Positions 1 to 10,615 are shown, numbered from the stretch's first letter. The stretch: DNA of 64,000 nt from Massilia glaciei (GCF_003011895.2 NZ_PXWF02000297.1:20573-84572); one strand, 5' to 3'. The notes: a model not told the origin generated them from the sequence alone. Made by a program: numbers and translations.

Positions 1-358
1 GTGAAAGTGAGGAACTGCCAAAGCGGCGCCATCGACGCGGCTTCGGCGCTGGCCGGCAGCGCGACATACAGGGCGAGCACGGCCAGGTAGGCGGGCAGCA
101 CGCGCAGGGCGCGGCCGGCGAAGAATTGGGCCCAGCGCGGCTCGGCGCCGAGGGTGTAGGGTTTGAGCAGCTGCCAGCCGATCAGGTAGCCGCTCAACAC
201 AAAAAACAGGTCGACTCCCATGTGCCCATGTGCCCATGGCGCACGAATGCCGGCAGCGCCACGCCGAAGCGGCCATCAAGGTGGTACAGCATGACGGCGC
301 CGACCGCGAGCGCGCGCAACAGGTCGAGGCCTGGCAGGCGGTGTGTGGATTCCTGCAC
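1..358 (-). pseudogene. Acyltransferase family 3 (OafA-like), frameshifted and cut by the window edge
   Basis: This is the 5' part of a gene on the minus strand; its 3' part lies outside the window. From a GTG at 358 the frame reads LDLLRALAVGAVMLYHL, a typical first helix of membrane acyltransferases that O-acylate surface sugars. The frame then fails after VRHGHMG. The expected continuation (GVDLFFVLSGYLIG, then RALRVLPAYLAVLALYVA) is intact in another frame to position 1. The break sits on two tandem copies of gtgcccat (222-237); removing one copy restores one continuous frame. It may be a pseudogene, a reversible frameshift or a sequencing error. The start is uncertain: an upstream ATG at 457 is also in frame, but that stretch looks non-coding. 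Confidence 0.72.
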
Positions 359-497
359 CGGATTGCACCTGTTAAGTTGGAATGAAGCGGGCAAGGATGC
401 CGGCCGCGTCCCCCGGCGGGAAGCGCGGTGCGACGTATCGACGGCGGCGGCGATCAATGGCGAGCTGGTGCGGATAAGCCACCCATGGTACCCAAAG

Positions 498-565
498 TTT
501 CGTAACCGGGGTCTGACCCCACTTACGAAAGATTCCTTAAGTGGGGTCAGACCCCGGTTGCGAAA
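498..565. repeat. Nested palindrome, GGGGTCAGACCCC type, unit 1
   Basis: Each arm contains the 13-bp near-palindrome ggggtctgacccc or its complement. The two arms are inverted copies of each other around the spacer cgaaagattcct, so small hairpins are nested in one larger hairpin. The same core recurs at 620-686 and, 59 kb away, at 59597-59810. Confidence 0.8.
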
Positions 566-619
566 CTATTGCTTTTGCTCCAACGCTATCACTCGATTGG
601 CGCACGGATTTCCGAGTTA

Positions 620-686
620 TTTCGCAACCGGGGTCTGACCCCGGTTGCGAAAGATTCCTTAACCGGGGTCAGACCCCGGTTACAAA
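620..686. repeat. Nested palindrome, GGGGTCAGACCCC type, unit 2
   Basis: Same layout and same spacer as the unit at 498-565. The flanking cores carry ccggttgc where unit 1 has ccacttac. The matching change in both arms keeps the long hairpin intact. Confidence 0.8.
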
Positions 687-771
687 ATGTTGCTCATGCT
701 CTGGCGTTTTTTGGTGGCGCCGGCCGCCTGTCCGACCCTGCCGCAAGGCGACCCGCACCGGTGCGGGACGT

Positions 772-813
772 AAAAAATCCCTTCCCGCGTCGCCGCCGGA
801 AGGGATTTTTTTT
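772..813 (-). terminator. Rho-independent terminator of argF-argG
   Basis: Stem tcccttcc / ggaaggga with a 12-nt loop, flanked by A6 on one side and T8 on the other. On the minus strand it ends in U6 and lies just past the argG stop. The T8 on the plus side means it could work in both directions. Confidence 0.85.
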
Positions 814-835
814 CGTCGCGCCCGACGCGAAGCCG

Positions 836-2068
<1,233 letters not shown>

Positions 2069-2116
2069 GGTGGTTCCGATTTCGTTGAATGGGGGGAGGG
2101 CGGAGGGAAGGCGCGG

Positions 2117-3043
2117 TTATTCGCCTTCGATCCGGCCCAATAACAGGTATTCGATCAGCGCCTTCTGCACGTGCAGGCGGTTTTCGGCCTCGTCCCAGAC
2201 CACCGACTGCGGGCCGTCGATGACCTCGGCCGAGACCTCCTCGCCGCGGTGGGCGGGCAGGCAATGCATGAACAGCGCGTCCGGCGCGGCGCGCGCCATT
2301 TTTGACGCGTCGACGATGAAACCGTCGAAGGCGGCCAGGCGGGCCGCGTTCTCCTTCTCGTAGCCCATGCTGGTCCAGACGTCGGTGTTGACCAGGTGGG
2401 CGAGCGCGCACGCATCCGACGGGTCGTCGAAGAAGGTGTAGCGGTCGGTCGACACCAGCGCGTGGTCGATGTCGTAGCCTTTCGGGGTGGAGACGTTCAG
2501 GTGGAAGCCGAACACCTCGGCCGCCTGCAGCCAGGAGTACAGCATGTTGTTGGCGTCGCCGATCCAGGCCACGGTCTTGCCGGCGATCGAGCCGCGGTGC
2601 TCGACGTAGGTGAAGATGTCGGCGAGCACCTGGCACGGGTGGTGTTCGTTGGTCAGGCCGTTGATGACCGGCACCCGCGAATGGGCCGCGAAGCGCTCGA
2701 TGATCTCCTGGCCGAAGGTGCGCACCATGATGATGTCGCACATGCGGCTCATGACCTGGCCGGCGTCCTCGACCGGTTCGCCCCGCCCGAGCTGGCTGTC
2801 GCGCGTGTTCAGGTAGATCGCCGCGCCGCCCAGCTGGTGCATGCCGGCCTCGAACGAGAGCCGGGTGCGGGTCGAGTTTTTTTCGAACACCATGACCAGG
2901 GTGCGGTCGATCAGGGGGTGGTAGATCTCGTAGTTCTTGAACTTGCGCTTGATGACCTTGGCGCGCGCGATCACGTAGTCGAATTCGGCCAGCGTGAAGT
3001 CGGAGAACTGCAGGAAGTGCTTGATCGGTTTTTTGTTAGACAT
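2117..3043 (-). CDS. argF: Ornithine carbamoyltransferase
   Basis: Transfers the carbamoyl group from carbamoyl phosphate to ornithine to form citrulline, the substrate used next by ArgG. The 308-residue length is normal for the anabolic enzyme. Visible signatures are the carbamoyl-phosphate loop STRTR (about residue 55), HHPCQVLAD near 135 and the ornithine-binding FMHCLPAHRGEEV near 265. It is the first gene of the argF-argG unit; a promoter candidate lies 70-100 bp upstream. The ATG is the only good start and the product begins MSNKKPIKHFL. Confidence 0.96.
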   Translation of the reverse strand: MSNKKPIKHFLQFSDFTLAEFDYVIARAKVIKRKFKNYEIYHPLIDRTLVMVFEKNSTRTRLSFEAGMHQLGGAAIYLNTRDSQLGRGEPVEDAGQVMSRMCDIIMVRTFGQEIIERFAAHSRVPVINGLTNEHHPCQVLADIFTYVEHRGSIAGKTVAWIGDANNMLYSWLQAAEVFGFHLNVSTPKGYDIDHALVSTDRYTFFDDPSDACALAHLVNTDVWTSMGYEKENAARLAAFDGFIVDASKMARAAPDALFMHCLPAHRGEEVSAEVIDGPQSVVWDEAENRLHVQKALIEYLLLGRIEGE

Positions 3044-3115
3044 GTTGCAACTTGGAGGAGTTGACCGCCGGCCGCATGGCGCTGGCGGGGGGTAAGCCCG
3101 GGGTTAAGCGCTTCA

Positions 3116-3145
3116 ATTATAAGGGTTTTCCCTTTGGCATGTGAA
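3116..3145 (-). promoter_or_regulatory. Candidate sigma-70 promoter of argF-argG
   Basis: On the minus strand a perfect TATAAT (3116-3121) follows TTCACA (3140-3145) with an 18-bp spacer. Transcription would start near 3108, giving a leader of about 65 nt before the argF ATG. The AT-rich patch stands out in this GC-rich sequence. This is a sequence match only. Confidence 0.45.
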
Positions 3146-3174
3146 AGGCGGCGGCGCGCCTTTCGTCGATCGTT

Positions 3175-5997
3175 TTAGTAGATCTGCCCCGGCGCGCCGT
3201 CGCCGTGCGCCGGCGCCGACACCGGCAGCTCGAGCGTGAACGTGGTGCCGTGCTCGGCGCTGCTGCTGACGCTGATCTGCCCGCCCAGCAGCGAGGTCAC
3301 GATGTTGTAGCTGATCGACAGCCCGAGCCCGCTGCCGCCTTGGCCCAGCTTGGTCGTGAAGAACGGGTCGAAGATGCGCCCCAGGTTCTCGGGCGGGATG
3401 CCGCGCCCGTCGTCGCCGAACTCGACGATCACGCGGCCCTCGGCCGTCATGCCCGCCGCCAGCCGCATGTGCCCGACCTGGCCGGGGCCGAACGCGTGCA
3501 GCAGCGCGTTGTTGATGAAGTTGGTCGCGACCTGGCCGAACGGGCCCGGGTAGCTGTCCATCCCGACCGCCTCGTCGACCGCGAGCGCGATCTCGTGGCC
3601 GCTGGCGCGGATCCGGTTCATCATGGTCGCGACGATCTCGTGGCACACCTGGTGCAGGTTGAAATTGCGGCGCTGCTCGGTGGTGCGGTCGACCGCGACC
3701 TGCTTGAAGCTGTTGACCAGGTCGGCCGCGCTGGTGAGCCCGCGCATGACCAGCGTGGCCGCCGTCTGCGAGTCGGCCACGAAGCTGGCCAGCTCGGAGC
3801 GCCGGATGCCCTGCCCCTCGAGCTGGGTGGCCATCCGCGTGGCGCGCTCCTGCATGGTGCTGGCGATCAGCAGGCTGTTGCCGATCGGGGTGTTGAGTTC
3901 GTGCGCGACGCCGGCCATGAGCGAGCCGAGCGCGGCGAGCTTCTCCTGCGACACGAGCTGGGTCTGGGCGTCCTGCAGCTGGCGGTAGGCCTCGGCGTTG
4001 TCGAGCGCGATGGCGCCGTAGGCGCACAGGGTGCGGAAGATCATGCGCTCGTTGTCGTCGTAGGCGTGCGAGCTGGGCGCCCGCACCGTCATGGCGCCGA
4101 TCGCGCGCTCGCCCACCGTCAGCGGCACGCTCAGCGCGCTGACCTGGTCGAGCGTGATGATCTCGCGCCGCTCGCGCAGGCAGCGCGCCGGGTCCGAGCC
4201 GGGGTCCTCGGGCGGGCGCGCGCCGGGCGCCAGCTCGCGTCCCAGTTCGACCCCGTAGGCCAGGCTCAGCCCGGCGGCCGAGTCGTCGCTGCGGTAGATG
4301 GCGAAGGTGGTGGCCGCGAGCAGGGCGTGGATGTGGCGCCCCAGCGCGTGGAACACGGCCTCGGCGTCGAGGTGGGCGGTGATCTCCTGGCCGATCGCCG
4401 AGAGCCGCTCGAGCGCGGCGCTGGTGCGCTGCAAGAGCTCGGCCCGGCGCGCCTCGGACTCGGCCAGCTCGCGGTGGTGGTGGCCCTCGTTGCGCGCGTG
4501 CTCGGTGCGGTGGTGCACCTGCATCGCGACGGCGCGGTTGGTGGCCTCCTGGTTGTGGATTTTTTCGCGCGCCGCGCCCGCCTGCAGCGCCACCTCGTAG
4601 GCGCGCGTGTAGTCGCCGGCGCTCGCGTGCTCGCGCGCCATCTCCTCGTACAGCTCGCCCGGCACGGTGTAGCCGTCGATGGTCGCGGCGACCTCGAGCG
4701 CGCGCTGCAGGTAGTGCAGCGCCGCGCTCAGCTGCGCCATGCCGGGCGGGCCGGGCAGCCGGTGGCGCGCGTGGATCATGGCCATCACGCGCAGCGCCGC
4801 GATCTGGTTGTGCGCGTTGCGCCGTTCGCTTGCCATGTCGGCGGCCGCGCGCGCCACCGCCAGCGCCTCGAACGCGCGGTTCAGGTGGTTCAGCGCGTGG
4901 GCCTGGCCGCGCCGCGCGATGCTGCGGAAGTCGGACTGGTCGAGCGCGTCGGCCCGCTCGAGCAGGCGCGTGAAGGCCTCGAGCGCGCCGTCGAAGTCGC
5001 CCTGGGCCAGCGACAGGTCGCCCAGGTATTGCAGCGCGATGGCGTAGCTGCGCGCGTTGGCGAGCGGCTTGAGGATGCCCAGCGCCTCCTGCAGCATGGC
5101 GTGCGCGGCGTCGAGCTGGCCGAGGCGGCGCAGGGTGTCGGCGGTGTGCATCAGGCAGGCGCCGATGCTGCGCGGCCAGCCGGTCGGGCGCGCCAGCTCG
5201 AGCGCGCGCTGCATCCATTCGAGCGCGGCGTGGTGGTCGTTGAGCAGGGTGAAGTCCTCGCCGATGTTGGTGGCTGCCGTGATGGCCGCGCGCAGTTGGC
5301 CGGTCTCGAGCGCGGCGCCGTAGCAGCGGATGTAGTAGCCGGCCGCCACGCCGTAGTCGGTCACGTCGCTGGCGGCGAGCCCGAGGAAGTCGTTGACCCA
5401 GGTCGCCAGCGCCGGGTGCATCGGCGCGCAGGCGCGCTCGAACTGCGCGCCCCAGCGCGCCACGGCCGCGTTGCGGTCGCGCAGCACGGCCCAGCGCGCG
5501 GTGGCGGCGTCGGCCAGCTCGGCGCGAAGGCCGTCGCCGGCCCCGCGGGCGGCCTCGGCGGCGCAGTGGAAGTGGGCGTCGCTGGCGGCGTGCTCGCCGC
5601 GGTCGATGCTGATCCAGGCCAGCAGCCAGCAGGCGTCGGCGCGCCCGCGCAGGTCGCCCAGGGCGGTGAAGCGCCCGAGGACCGCCCGCGCCTGCAGGCC
5701 GGCCGCCTCGAGCGCGCCGGCGAGCCATTCGGATTCGGCCTTGATCAGGGTCATGCGCGCCTCGGCGCCGGCGCGTTCGGGTTCGGGCAGGGCGGCGGCG
5801 GGCAGCAGGGCGAGCACCTCGTCGGCCAGCGCCAGCGCGCGCGCGCTGTCGCGCTGGCGCAGGTGCCAGGACAGCGGTATCAGCAGGGGCAAACGGTCGA
5901 CGCCGCGCAGGGGTGCCAGCGACGCCTCGAGGCGCGCCACATCGTCACTGACCGCGAACATGTCCATCTGCCGGCGCTCCCCAGGATTTTTGAGCAA
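3175..5997 (-). CDS. Cytoplasmic TPR-GAF sensor histidine kinase
   Basis: A 940-residue protein without transmembrane segments or signal peptide. Residues about 1-480 form a helical array of TPR-like repeats, for example [22 protein letters not shown] charged, His-rich linker follows, then a GAF-like domain (about 545-690), a HisKA domain with the phospho-acceptor in [11 protein letters not shown] (His near 699), and an HATPase with N-box [10 protein letters not shown] and G-box [10 protein letters not shown]. It should autophosphorylate in response to an internal ligand or partner sensed by the TPR/GAF part. No receiver domain or response-regulator gene is nearby, so its partner is encoded elsewhere. 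An internal ATG eleven codons in (MDMFAV) is an alternative start. Confidence 0.9.
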   Translation of the reverse strand: MLKNPGERRQMDMFAVSDDVARLEASLAPLRGVDRLPLLIPLSWHLRQRDSARALALADEVLALLPAAALPEPERAGAEARMTLIKAESEWLAGALEAAGLQARAVLGRFTALGDLRGRADACWLLAWISIDRGEHAASDAHFHCAAEAARGAGDGLRAELADAATARWAVLRDRNAAVARWGAQFERACAPMHPALATWVNDFLGLAASDVTDYGVAAGYYIRCYGAALETGQLRAAITAATNIGEDFTLLNDHHAALEWMQRALELARPTGWPRSIGACLMHTADTLRRLGQLDAAHAMLQEALGILKPLANARSYAIALQYLGDLSLAQGDFDGALEAFTRLLERADALDQSDFRSIARRGQAHALNHLNRAFEALAVARAAADMASERRNAHNQIAALRVMAMIHARHRLPGPPGMAQLSAALHYLQRALEVAATIDGYTVPGELYEEMAREHASAGDYTRAYEVALQAGAAREKIHNQEATNRAVAMQVHHRTEHARNEGHHHRELAESEARRAELLQRTSAALERLSAIGQEITAHLDAEAVFHALGRHIHALLAATTFAIYRSDDSAAGLSLAYGVELGRELAPGARPPEDPGSDPARCLRERREIITLDQVSALSVPLTVGERAIGAMTVRAPSSHAYDDNERMIFRTLCAYGAIALDNAEAYRQLQDAQTQLVSQEKLAALGSLMAGVAHELNTPIGNSLLIASTMQERATRMATQLEGQGIRRSELASFVADSQTAATLVMRGLTSAADLVNSFKQVAVDRTTEQRRNFNLHQVCHEIVATMMNRIRASGHEIALAVDEAVGMDSYPGPFGQVATNFINNALLHAFGPGQVGHMRLAAGMTAEGRVIVEFGDDGRGIPPENLGRIFDPFFTTKLGQGGSGLGLSISYNIVTSLLGGQISVSSSAEHGTTFTLELPVSAPAHGDGAPGQIY

Positions 5998-6091
5998 TTG
6001 TATGCCCTTTTATGGGCAAGCTGCCAACACGATCGCGAAAAAATCAACAAAAGAACCGGCGCCGCAAACCGGCGCGGGGCCGGCGCCGGTG

Positions 6092-6155
6092 TCAGAGGCT
6101 AAGAGTTTTTCTGGCGTGATGAGCGGTCATGATCGAAAGACTCTCAGCCTCTCAG
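6092..6155. repeat. Family-1 palindromic element, internally deleted copy
   Basis: The 64 bp consist of the left end of the 165-bp family-1 element (tcagaggctaagagttttt) joined to its right end (gatcgaaagactctcag followed by cctctcag). The internal 100 bp are missing, with a tttc match at the join. The right end overlaps the TGA stop of rsgA at 6152-6154. Confidence 0.8.
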
Positions 6156-7042
6156 TACAGCGTCTGCGCCGATTCGTGCAGCAGCTGGCCGTACAGGGTG
6201 TGGCGGAAGCGCGCGATCTTGCCCTCGCCGAGCGCGGCGAGGATCGCGCATTGCGGTTCGATGAGGTGGCGGCAATTGTAGAACTTGCAGCCGCCGAGGT
6301 AGGGCCCGAACTCGCGGAAGGCGCGCTCGAGCATGCCTTCGCTGAGGTGGTACAGGCCGAACTCCTGGAAGCCGGGCGAATCGATGATCGAGCCGCCGAA
6401 CGCGAGCTGGTACAGGCGCGTGAAGGTGGTGGTGTGCTTGCCGGTGTCGAGCGCGGCCGAGATTTCGCGCACGGCGATGTCGGCGTCGGGCACGAGCAGG
6501 TTGATCAGCGAGGACTTGCCCATGCCCGACTGCCCGATGAAGATCGAGGACTGGCCCTGCAGCAGCGGCATCAGGATCGCCACCGCGTGCCCGGGTTCGG
6601 CCCGCGCCGAGACCTCGTGCAGCGGGTAGCCGAGCGAGGTGTAGGTGAGCAGGCGCTCGCGCGCCTTGGCCAGCGAACCGGTGACGTCGGTCTTGTTGAG
6701 GATCAGGTGGGCGTCGATGCCGGCCGCCTCGGCCGCCACCAGCGAGCGCGAGATCAGGTCGTCGGCGAAGCCGGGCTCGGTCGCGACGACGATGAACAGG
6801 CGCGTCAGGTTGGCCGCGAGCAGCTTGGACTTGTACTGGTCGGAGCGGTACAGCAGCGTCTTGCGCTCGGCGGTCGACTCGATCACGGCCTGGTCGTCGG
6901 AGGTCTTGACGATGTTGACGATGTCGCCGACGGCGATGTTGGTTTTGCGCTGGCGCGTGACGCACTGCAGTTTCTGGCCCTCGGCCACGGCCACGTAGTG
7001 GCGCCCGTGGCCGGCGATGATGGTGCCGCTCAGTTTGCTCAT
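6152..7042 (-). CDS. rsgA: Ribosome small subunit GTPase RsgA
   Basis: Circularly permuted GTPase that checks late 30S subunit assembly. The order of motifs is typical: OB-fold N-terminus, then G4 NKTD (116-119), G1 GQSGMGKSS (from about 170), G3 DSPG, and a C-terminal zinc site formed by CKFYNCRHLIEPQC. The 296 residues fit the family. The start MSKLSGTI was chosen because the reading frame upstream is the neighbouring gene's shadow, and because this ATG overlaps the stop of the pterin dehydratase gene as ATGA, suggesting translational coupling. The stop codon lies inside a repeat element. Confidence 0.95.
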   Translation of the reverse strand: MSKLSGTIIAGHGRHYVAVAEGQKLQCVTRQRKTNIAVGDIVNIVKTSDDQAVIESTAERKTLLYRSDQYKSKLLAANLTRLFIVVATEPGFADDLISRSLVAAEAAGIDAHLILNKTDVTGSLAKARERLLTYTSLGYPLHEVSARAEPGHAVAILMPLLQGQSSIFIGQSGMGKSSLINLLVPDADIAVREISAALDTGKHTTTFTRLYQLAFGGSIIDSPGFQEFGLYHLSEGMLERAFREFGPYLGGCKFYNCRHLIEPQCAILAALGEGKIARFRHTLYGQLLHESAQTLY

Positions 7043-7368
7043 GCGGCCGGCCGCCCCGCGTACAGCGCGTTGGCCCTGGCCGCGCAGATGAAGTCGTTTT
7101 GCGAGATGCCGTCCACGGAATGGGTCGAGAAACCGACCTCGCACTCTTTATAGGTGACCAGCAGGTCGGGGTGGTGGTCCTGCTCGTGCACCATGGCGGC
7201 GAGCAGGTTCACGAAGGCGATGGTCTCGTGGTAGTCGCGCAGCGCGAAGGCGCGCACGATCTTGCCGTCGGTGTGGGTCCAGCCGGGCACCTCGGCCAGC
7301 AGGGCGGTGATGGCGTCGGCCGGAAGGGCCGTCGCGGCACGGGTGCAGTGTTGGTCGAGCAGGGTCAT
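7039..7368 (-). CDS. Pterin-4a-carbinolamine dehydratase
   Basis: A 109-residue protein of the PCD/DCoH family, which dehydrates 4a-hydroxytetrahydropterin and so recycles the pterin cofactor of aromatic amino acid hydroxylases. The active-site region HEQDHHPDLLVTY and the following STHSVDGISQNDF are present. Start and stop each overlap a neighbour by 4 bp (ATGA): its ATG overlaps the M48 peptidase stop and its TGA overlaps the rsgA ATG. The three genes are therefore one tightly packed operon. No phenylalanine hydroxylase gene lies in the window, so the physiological substrate is not clear from context. Confidence 0.9.
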   Translation of the reverse strand: MTLLDQHCTRAATALPADAITALLAEVPGWTHTDGKIVRAFALRDYHETIAFVNLLAAMVHEQDHHPDLLVTYKECEVGFSTHSVDGISQNDFICAARANALYAGRPAA

Positions 7369-8627
7369 GGGGCCGCCGTGGTGAGGTGTGCGATCCGGAC
7401 CGAGGCCGGAGGATGGGAGTCGTAGAAGGTGGAGTGGAGCGGGTCCGGCGTCAGGGTCAAGGCGTTGTCTTCGTACATTTTGACCAGCGCCGAGACCAGG
7501 TCGCGCGCGTCGGTGTGGGTGGCGGCGAAGGCGTCGGCCTCGAACTCGTGCTTGCGCGAGCTGATCGAGGTCAGTGGCGAGAGCACGAAGGTGAACACCG
7601 GCAGCACCAGCATGAACAGCAGCAGGGCCATGGCGTCGGTGCCGTGGCCGTGCACCGGGTCGACCCCGAGGCCGAGGTAGAACCAGTCCTGCGCCTTGAG
7701 GTAGCCGAGCAGCGCCAAAAAGCCGAGCGAGACGGCGAACATGACGGCGATGCGCTTGACGATGTGCTTGAGCTTGAAGTGGCCCAGCTCGTGCGCCAGC
7801 ACCGCCTCGATTTCCTCGGGGGCGAGGCGGGCCAGCAGGGTGTCGAAGAAGACGATGCGCTTGTTGGCGCCAAAGCCCGAGAAATAGGCGTTGCCGTGGG
7901 CGCTGCGCTTGGAGCCGTCCATCACGAACAGGCCCTTGGAGGAGAAGCCGACGCGCTCCATGAGCCCCTCGATGCGGCTCTTGAGGGAGGCGTCGTCGAG
8001 CGGCGTGAACTTGTTGAAGAGCGGCGCGATCAGGGTCGGGTAGACCACCATCATGAGCAGCTGGAAGCCGCTCCAGAACAGCCAGGCGTAGAACCACCAC
8101 AGCGGGCCGGTCTTGTCCATGAGCGTGAGCACCACCCAGATCAGGGGCAGGCCGATGGCCGCGCCCAGCAGGGCGCCCTTGAGCATGTCGGCCAGCCACA
8201 GCTTGATGGTCATCTTGTTGAAACCGAAGCGCTGCTCGAGCACGAACTGGCGATGGTATTCGAACGGCAGGTCGAGCGCGGCGGAGGCGAGCGCGAACGC
8301 CACCAGCAGGGCGAGCTGGTGCCACATGCCGGGCCCGGTTTGCGCGAGCACGGCGCCGGACAGCCATTGCAGGCCGCCCAGCAGGGTGAAGCCGATCAGC
8401 AGGGCGCTGTTGAAGAGCAGGGAGGCGATGCCGAATTTGGTCTTGGCGACGGTGTAGTCGGCCGCCTTCTGGTGCGCCCCGAGCGCGATGCTGGACGCGA
8501 ATTCGGCCGGCACGGCGGCGCGGTGCGCCAACACGTGCCGGATCTGGCGGTTGGCGAGCCAGAACCGCAGGCCCAGCGTCAAAATGAAGAAAGTAACGAA
8601 CAAAACCGAAAACGCGAGTGAATACAT
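7365..8627 (-). CDS. M48 family metalloprotease (Ste24/CAAX protease-like)
   Basis: A 420-residue integral membrane zinc protease. Several hydrophobic segments are visible: an N-terminal helix, pairs near 65-130 and 150-190, and others after the active site. The zinc motif HELGH lies in VLAHELGHFKLKHI (about residue 280) and the third ligand in EFEADAFA (about 360). The N-terminal part and the length match the Ste24p-like subgroup rather than short HtpX. In bacteria such proteins are thought to act in membrane protein quality control; the substrate here is unknown. First gene of the operon with the pterin dehydratase and rsgA, divergent from orn with only 47 bp between. Confidence 0.9.
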   Translation of the reverse strand: MYSLAFSVLFVTFFILTLGLRFWLANRQIRHVLAHRAAVPAEFASSIALGAHQKAADYTVAKTKFGIASLLFNSALLIGFTLLGGLQWLSGAVLAQTGPGMWHQLALLVAFALASAALDLPFEYHRQFVLEQRFGFNKMTIKLWLADMLKGALLGAAIGLPLIWVVLTLMDKTGPLWWFYAWLFWSGFQLLMMVVYPTLIAPLFNKFTPLDDASLKSRIEGLMERVGFSSKGLFVMDGSKRSAHGNAYFSGFGANKRIVFFDTLLARLAPEEIEAVLAHELGHFKLKHIVKRIAVMFAVSLGFLALLGYLKAQDWFYLGLGVDPVHGHGTDAMALLLFMLVLPVFTFVLSPLTSISSRKHEFEADAFAATHTDARDLVSALVKMYEDNALTLTPDPLHSTFYDSHPPASVRIAHLTTAAP

Positions 8628-8674
8628 TCTGTGCCTGTGAGAAAATGCAGGATTGATTAGGCTAAGAGAGAATT

Positions 8675-9259
8675 ATGTCACAAGCGACCGAAATGGCAGC
8701 ACCGGCAGTCCCGGTCCGCCCAAATGAATTCAACCTGGTGTGGTGCGACATGGAGATGACCGGGCTCGACCCCGACACCGACCTGATCATCGAGGTGGCC
8801 GTCGTCGTCACCGACATGCACCTCAATATCATCGCCGAGGGCCCCGTGTTCGCGATCCACCAGTCGGACGAGGCGCTCGACAAAATGGATGCGTGGAACA
8901 AGGGCACGCACGGGCGCAGCGGCCTGATCGAGCGGGTCAAGGCATCGACCGTGACGGAGGCGCAGGCCGAAGCCGAGCTGATCGCCTTCCTCAAGCAGTA
9001 CGTGCCGGCCGGCAAATCGCCGATGTGCGGCAACACGATCTGCCAGGACCGCCGGTTCATGGTGCGCGGCATGCCCAAGCTCGAGGCGTTCTTCCATTAC
9101 CGCAACCTCGACGTGTCCACGCTCAAGGAACTGTGCAAGCGCTGGAAGCCCGAGATCGTGTCCGGCTTCAAGAAGCACCAGAAGCACACGGCGCTGGCCG
9201 ACATCCTCGAATCGGTGGCCGAGCTGGCCTATTACCGCGAGCATTTCATCAAGCTGTGA
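8675..9259 (+). CDS. orn: Oligoribonuclease
   Basis: DEDDh 3'-5' exoribonuclease that degrades dinucleotides and other very short RNAs, including pGpG from cyclic-di-GMP breakdown. Exo motifs are visible: [10 protein letters not shown] (exo I), [12 protein letters not shown] (exo II) and the HTALADI segment with the catalytic His and Asp (exo III). The 194 residues include about 15 extra N-terminal residues before the conserved core. An AGAGAG ribosome binding site lies just before the ATG. The short divergent spacer with the M48 operon suggests back-to-back promoters. Confidence 0.96.
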   Translation: MSQATEMAAPAVPVRPNEFNLVWCDMEMTGLDPDTDLIIEVAVVVTDMHLNIIAEGPVFAIHQSDEALDKMDAWNKGTHGRSGLIERVKASTVTEAQAEAELIAFLKQYVPAGKSPMCGNTICQDRRFMVRGMPKLEAFFHYRNLDVSTLKELCKRWKPEIVSGFKKHQKHTALADILESVAELAYYREHFIKL

Positions 9260-9352
9260 TGCCCCGGCGCCGGGTCGCCCTTCGCCCCGGCGCGGAAATT
9301 GTCCCCGTATGATCTAATTGCCTTCCTTTAATTTTTGACTGCGGTGCGCGGG

Positions 9353-10543
9353 ATGGAGAACGACCACATCGGATGGCTGGGCAGGCTCTTGCCGCCCACG
9401 AACACCGCGGGCGCTCTCGAGCGCGTGCGCGCGGGCGTGGGCGCCCTGTTCGGGCTGGCGCTGACGGCCATGCTGACCGTGATGCTGCTCGGCGAGAGCG
9501 CCGCGGCGCCGTTCCTGGTGGCGCCGATGGGCGCGTCGGCCGTGTTGCTGTTTTGCCTGCCCGCCAGCCCGCTGGCCCAGCCCTGGTCCGTGATCGGCGG
9601 CAACACCATCTCGGCGCTGGTCGGCATCGCCTGCGCCCAATCGATCGCCGCGCCGATGGCGGCCGCGCCGCTCGCCTGCTGCCTGGCGATCGGCGCCATG
9701 TTCTCGCTGCGCTGCCTGCATCCGCCGGGCGGGGCGGTCGCGCTGACGGTGGTGCTGGCCGGCCCCGCCGTGCACGACGCCGGCTTCGGTTTCGCCGTGT
9801 TTCCAATCGGCCTCAACGCCGTGCTGATGGTGCTGGCGGCGTTGTTGTTCAACAACCTGACCGGGCGCCGCTATCCCCATCCGCAGCAATCGGTGATGCA
9901 AAATGTGCATGAAACCAAGGATGTCGTCGCGACCGCGCGCGTCGGCTTCAGTTCCGAAGACCTCGACGTGGTGCTCAAGCGCTACGGCCAGGTGCTCGAC
10001 GTCAGCCGCGGCGACCTCGAGGACATCATCCTCGAGACCGAGATGCAGGCCTACGGGCGGCGCTTCGGCGTCATCAGGTGCGCCGACATCATGTCGCGCG
10101 ACGTGGTCACGCTCGACTTCGCGACCGAGCTCGACGAGGCCTGGCGGCTGCTGCGCCTGCACAAGGTGGGCACCTTGCCGGTGCTGAACCGGGCGCGGCG
10201 CCTGATCGGGATCGTCTCGGTCGTCGATTTCCTCAAACGCATCGACGTCGGCGCCTACGCCGCGCTCGGGGCCGGCATGCGCCGCCTGCTCAGCCGCACC
10301 CCCTTCGTGCACTCGGAAAAACCCGAAGTCGTCGGCCAGATCATGACCGAGCGGGTGCACACCGTGCGCGACGACACCCCGATCGTCGAACTGGTGCCGC
10401 TGATGGCCAATCTGGGCGTGCACCAGATTCCCGTGGTCGACGCCGAAGACCGCTTCGTCGGGATCATCACCCAATCGGACCTCATCGGCGCACTCTACGA
10501 GAGCCGGCTCAGCGAGGCCCCTGTGTTGGCTGGCGCACGGTAA
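9353..10543 (+). CDS. HPP family membrane protein with two CBS domains
   Basis: Residues about 20-180 form the four-helix HPP domain with the name-giving motif LHPPGGAVAL. The C-terminal half (about 235-390) carries a pair of CBS domains (CADIMSRDVVTLD…, GQIMTERVHTVRDD…), which usually bind adenine nucleotides. HPP proteins have been linked to anion, especially nitrite, transport in plants and cyanobacteria; here transport is inferred and the ligand unknown. The ATG at 9353 is preferred over an in-frame TTG at 9335, although neither has a clear ribosome binding site. It stands alone between orn and a small stress-like gene. Confidence 0.85.
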   Translation: MENDHIGWLGRLLPPTNTAGALERVRAGVGALFGLALTAMLTVMLLGESAAAPFLVAPMGASAVLLFCLPASPLAQPWSVIGGNTISALVGIACAQSIAAPMAAAPLACCLAIGAMFSLRCLHPPGGAVALTVVLAGPAVHDAGFGFAVFPIGLNAVLMVLAALLFNNLTGRRYPHPQQSVMQNVHETKDVVATARVGFSSEDLDVVLKRYGQVLDVSRGDLEDIILETEMQAYGRRFGVIRCADIMSRDVVTLDFATELDEAWRLLRLHKVGTLPVLNRARRLIGIVSVVDFLKRIDVGAYAALGAGMRRLLSRTPFVHSEKPEVVGQIMTERVHTVRDDTPIVELVPLMANLGVHQIPVVDAEDRFVGIITQSDLIGALYESRLSEAPVLAGAR

Positions 10544-10615
10544 GGCGGGGCGCTTGCGCGTATCATGGTCCCGGTGATGTCGAACGGCATTGCCCCACAC
10601 ACGAGGAGAACCACC

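Larger units (their letters stand above)
359..835. other. Intergenic region with nested palindromes and the argG terminator
   Basis: No gene is supported between the acyltransferase start and the end of argG. The region holds two related palindromic units (498-565, 620-686) and the terminator hairpin at 772-813. Reading frames that cross it are continuations of antisense frames over argG. Confidence 0.6.

Noticed and set aside
3205..6102. 965-codon open frame on the plus strand over the histidine kinase gene
   Set aside because: Antisense shadow; the real kinase motifs are on the minus strand.
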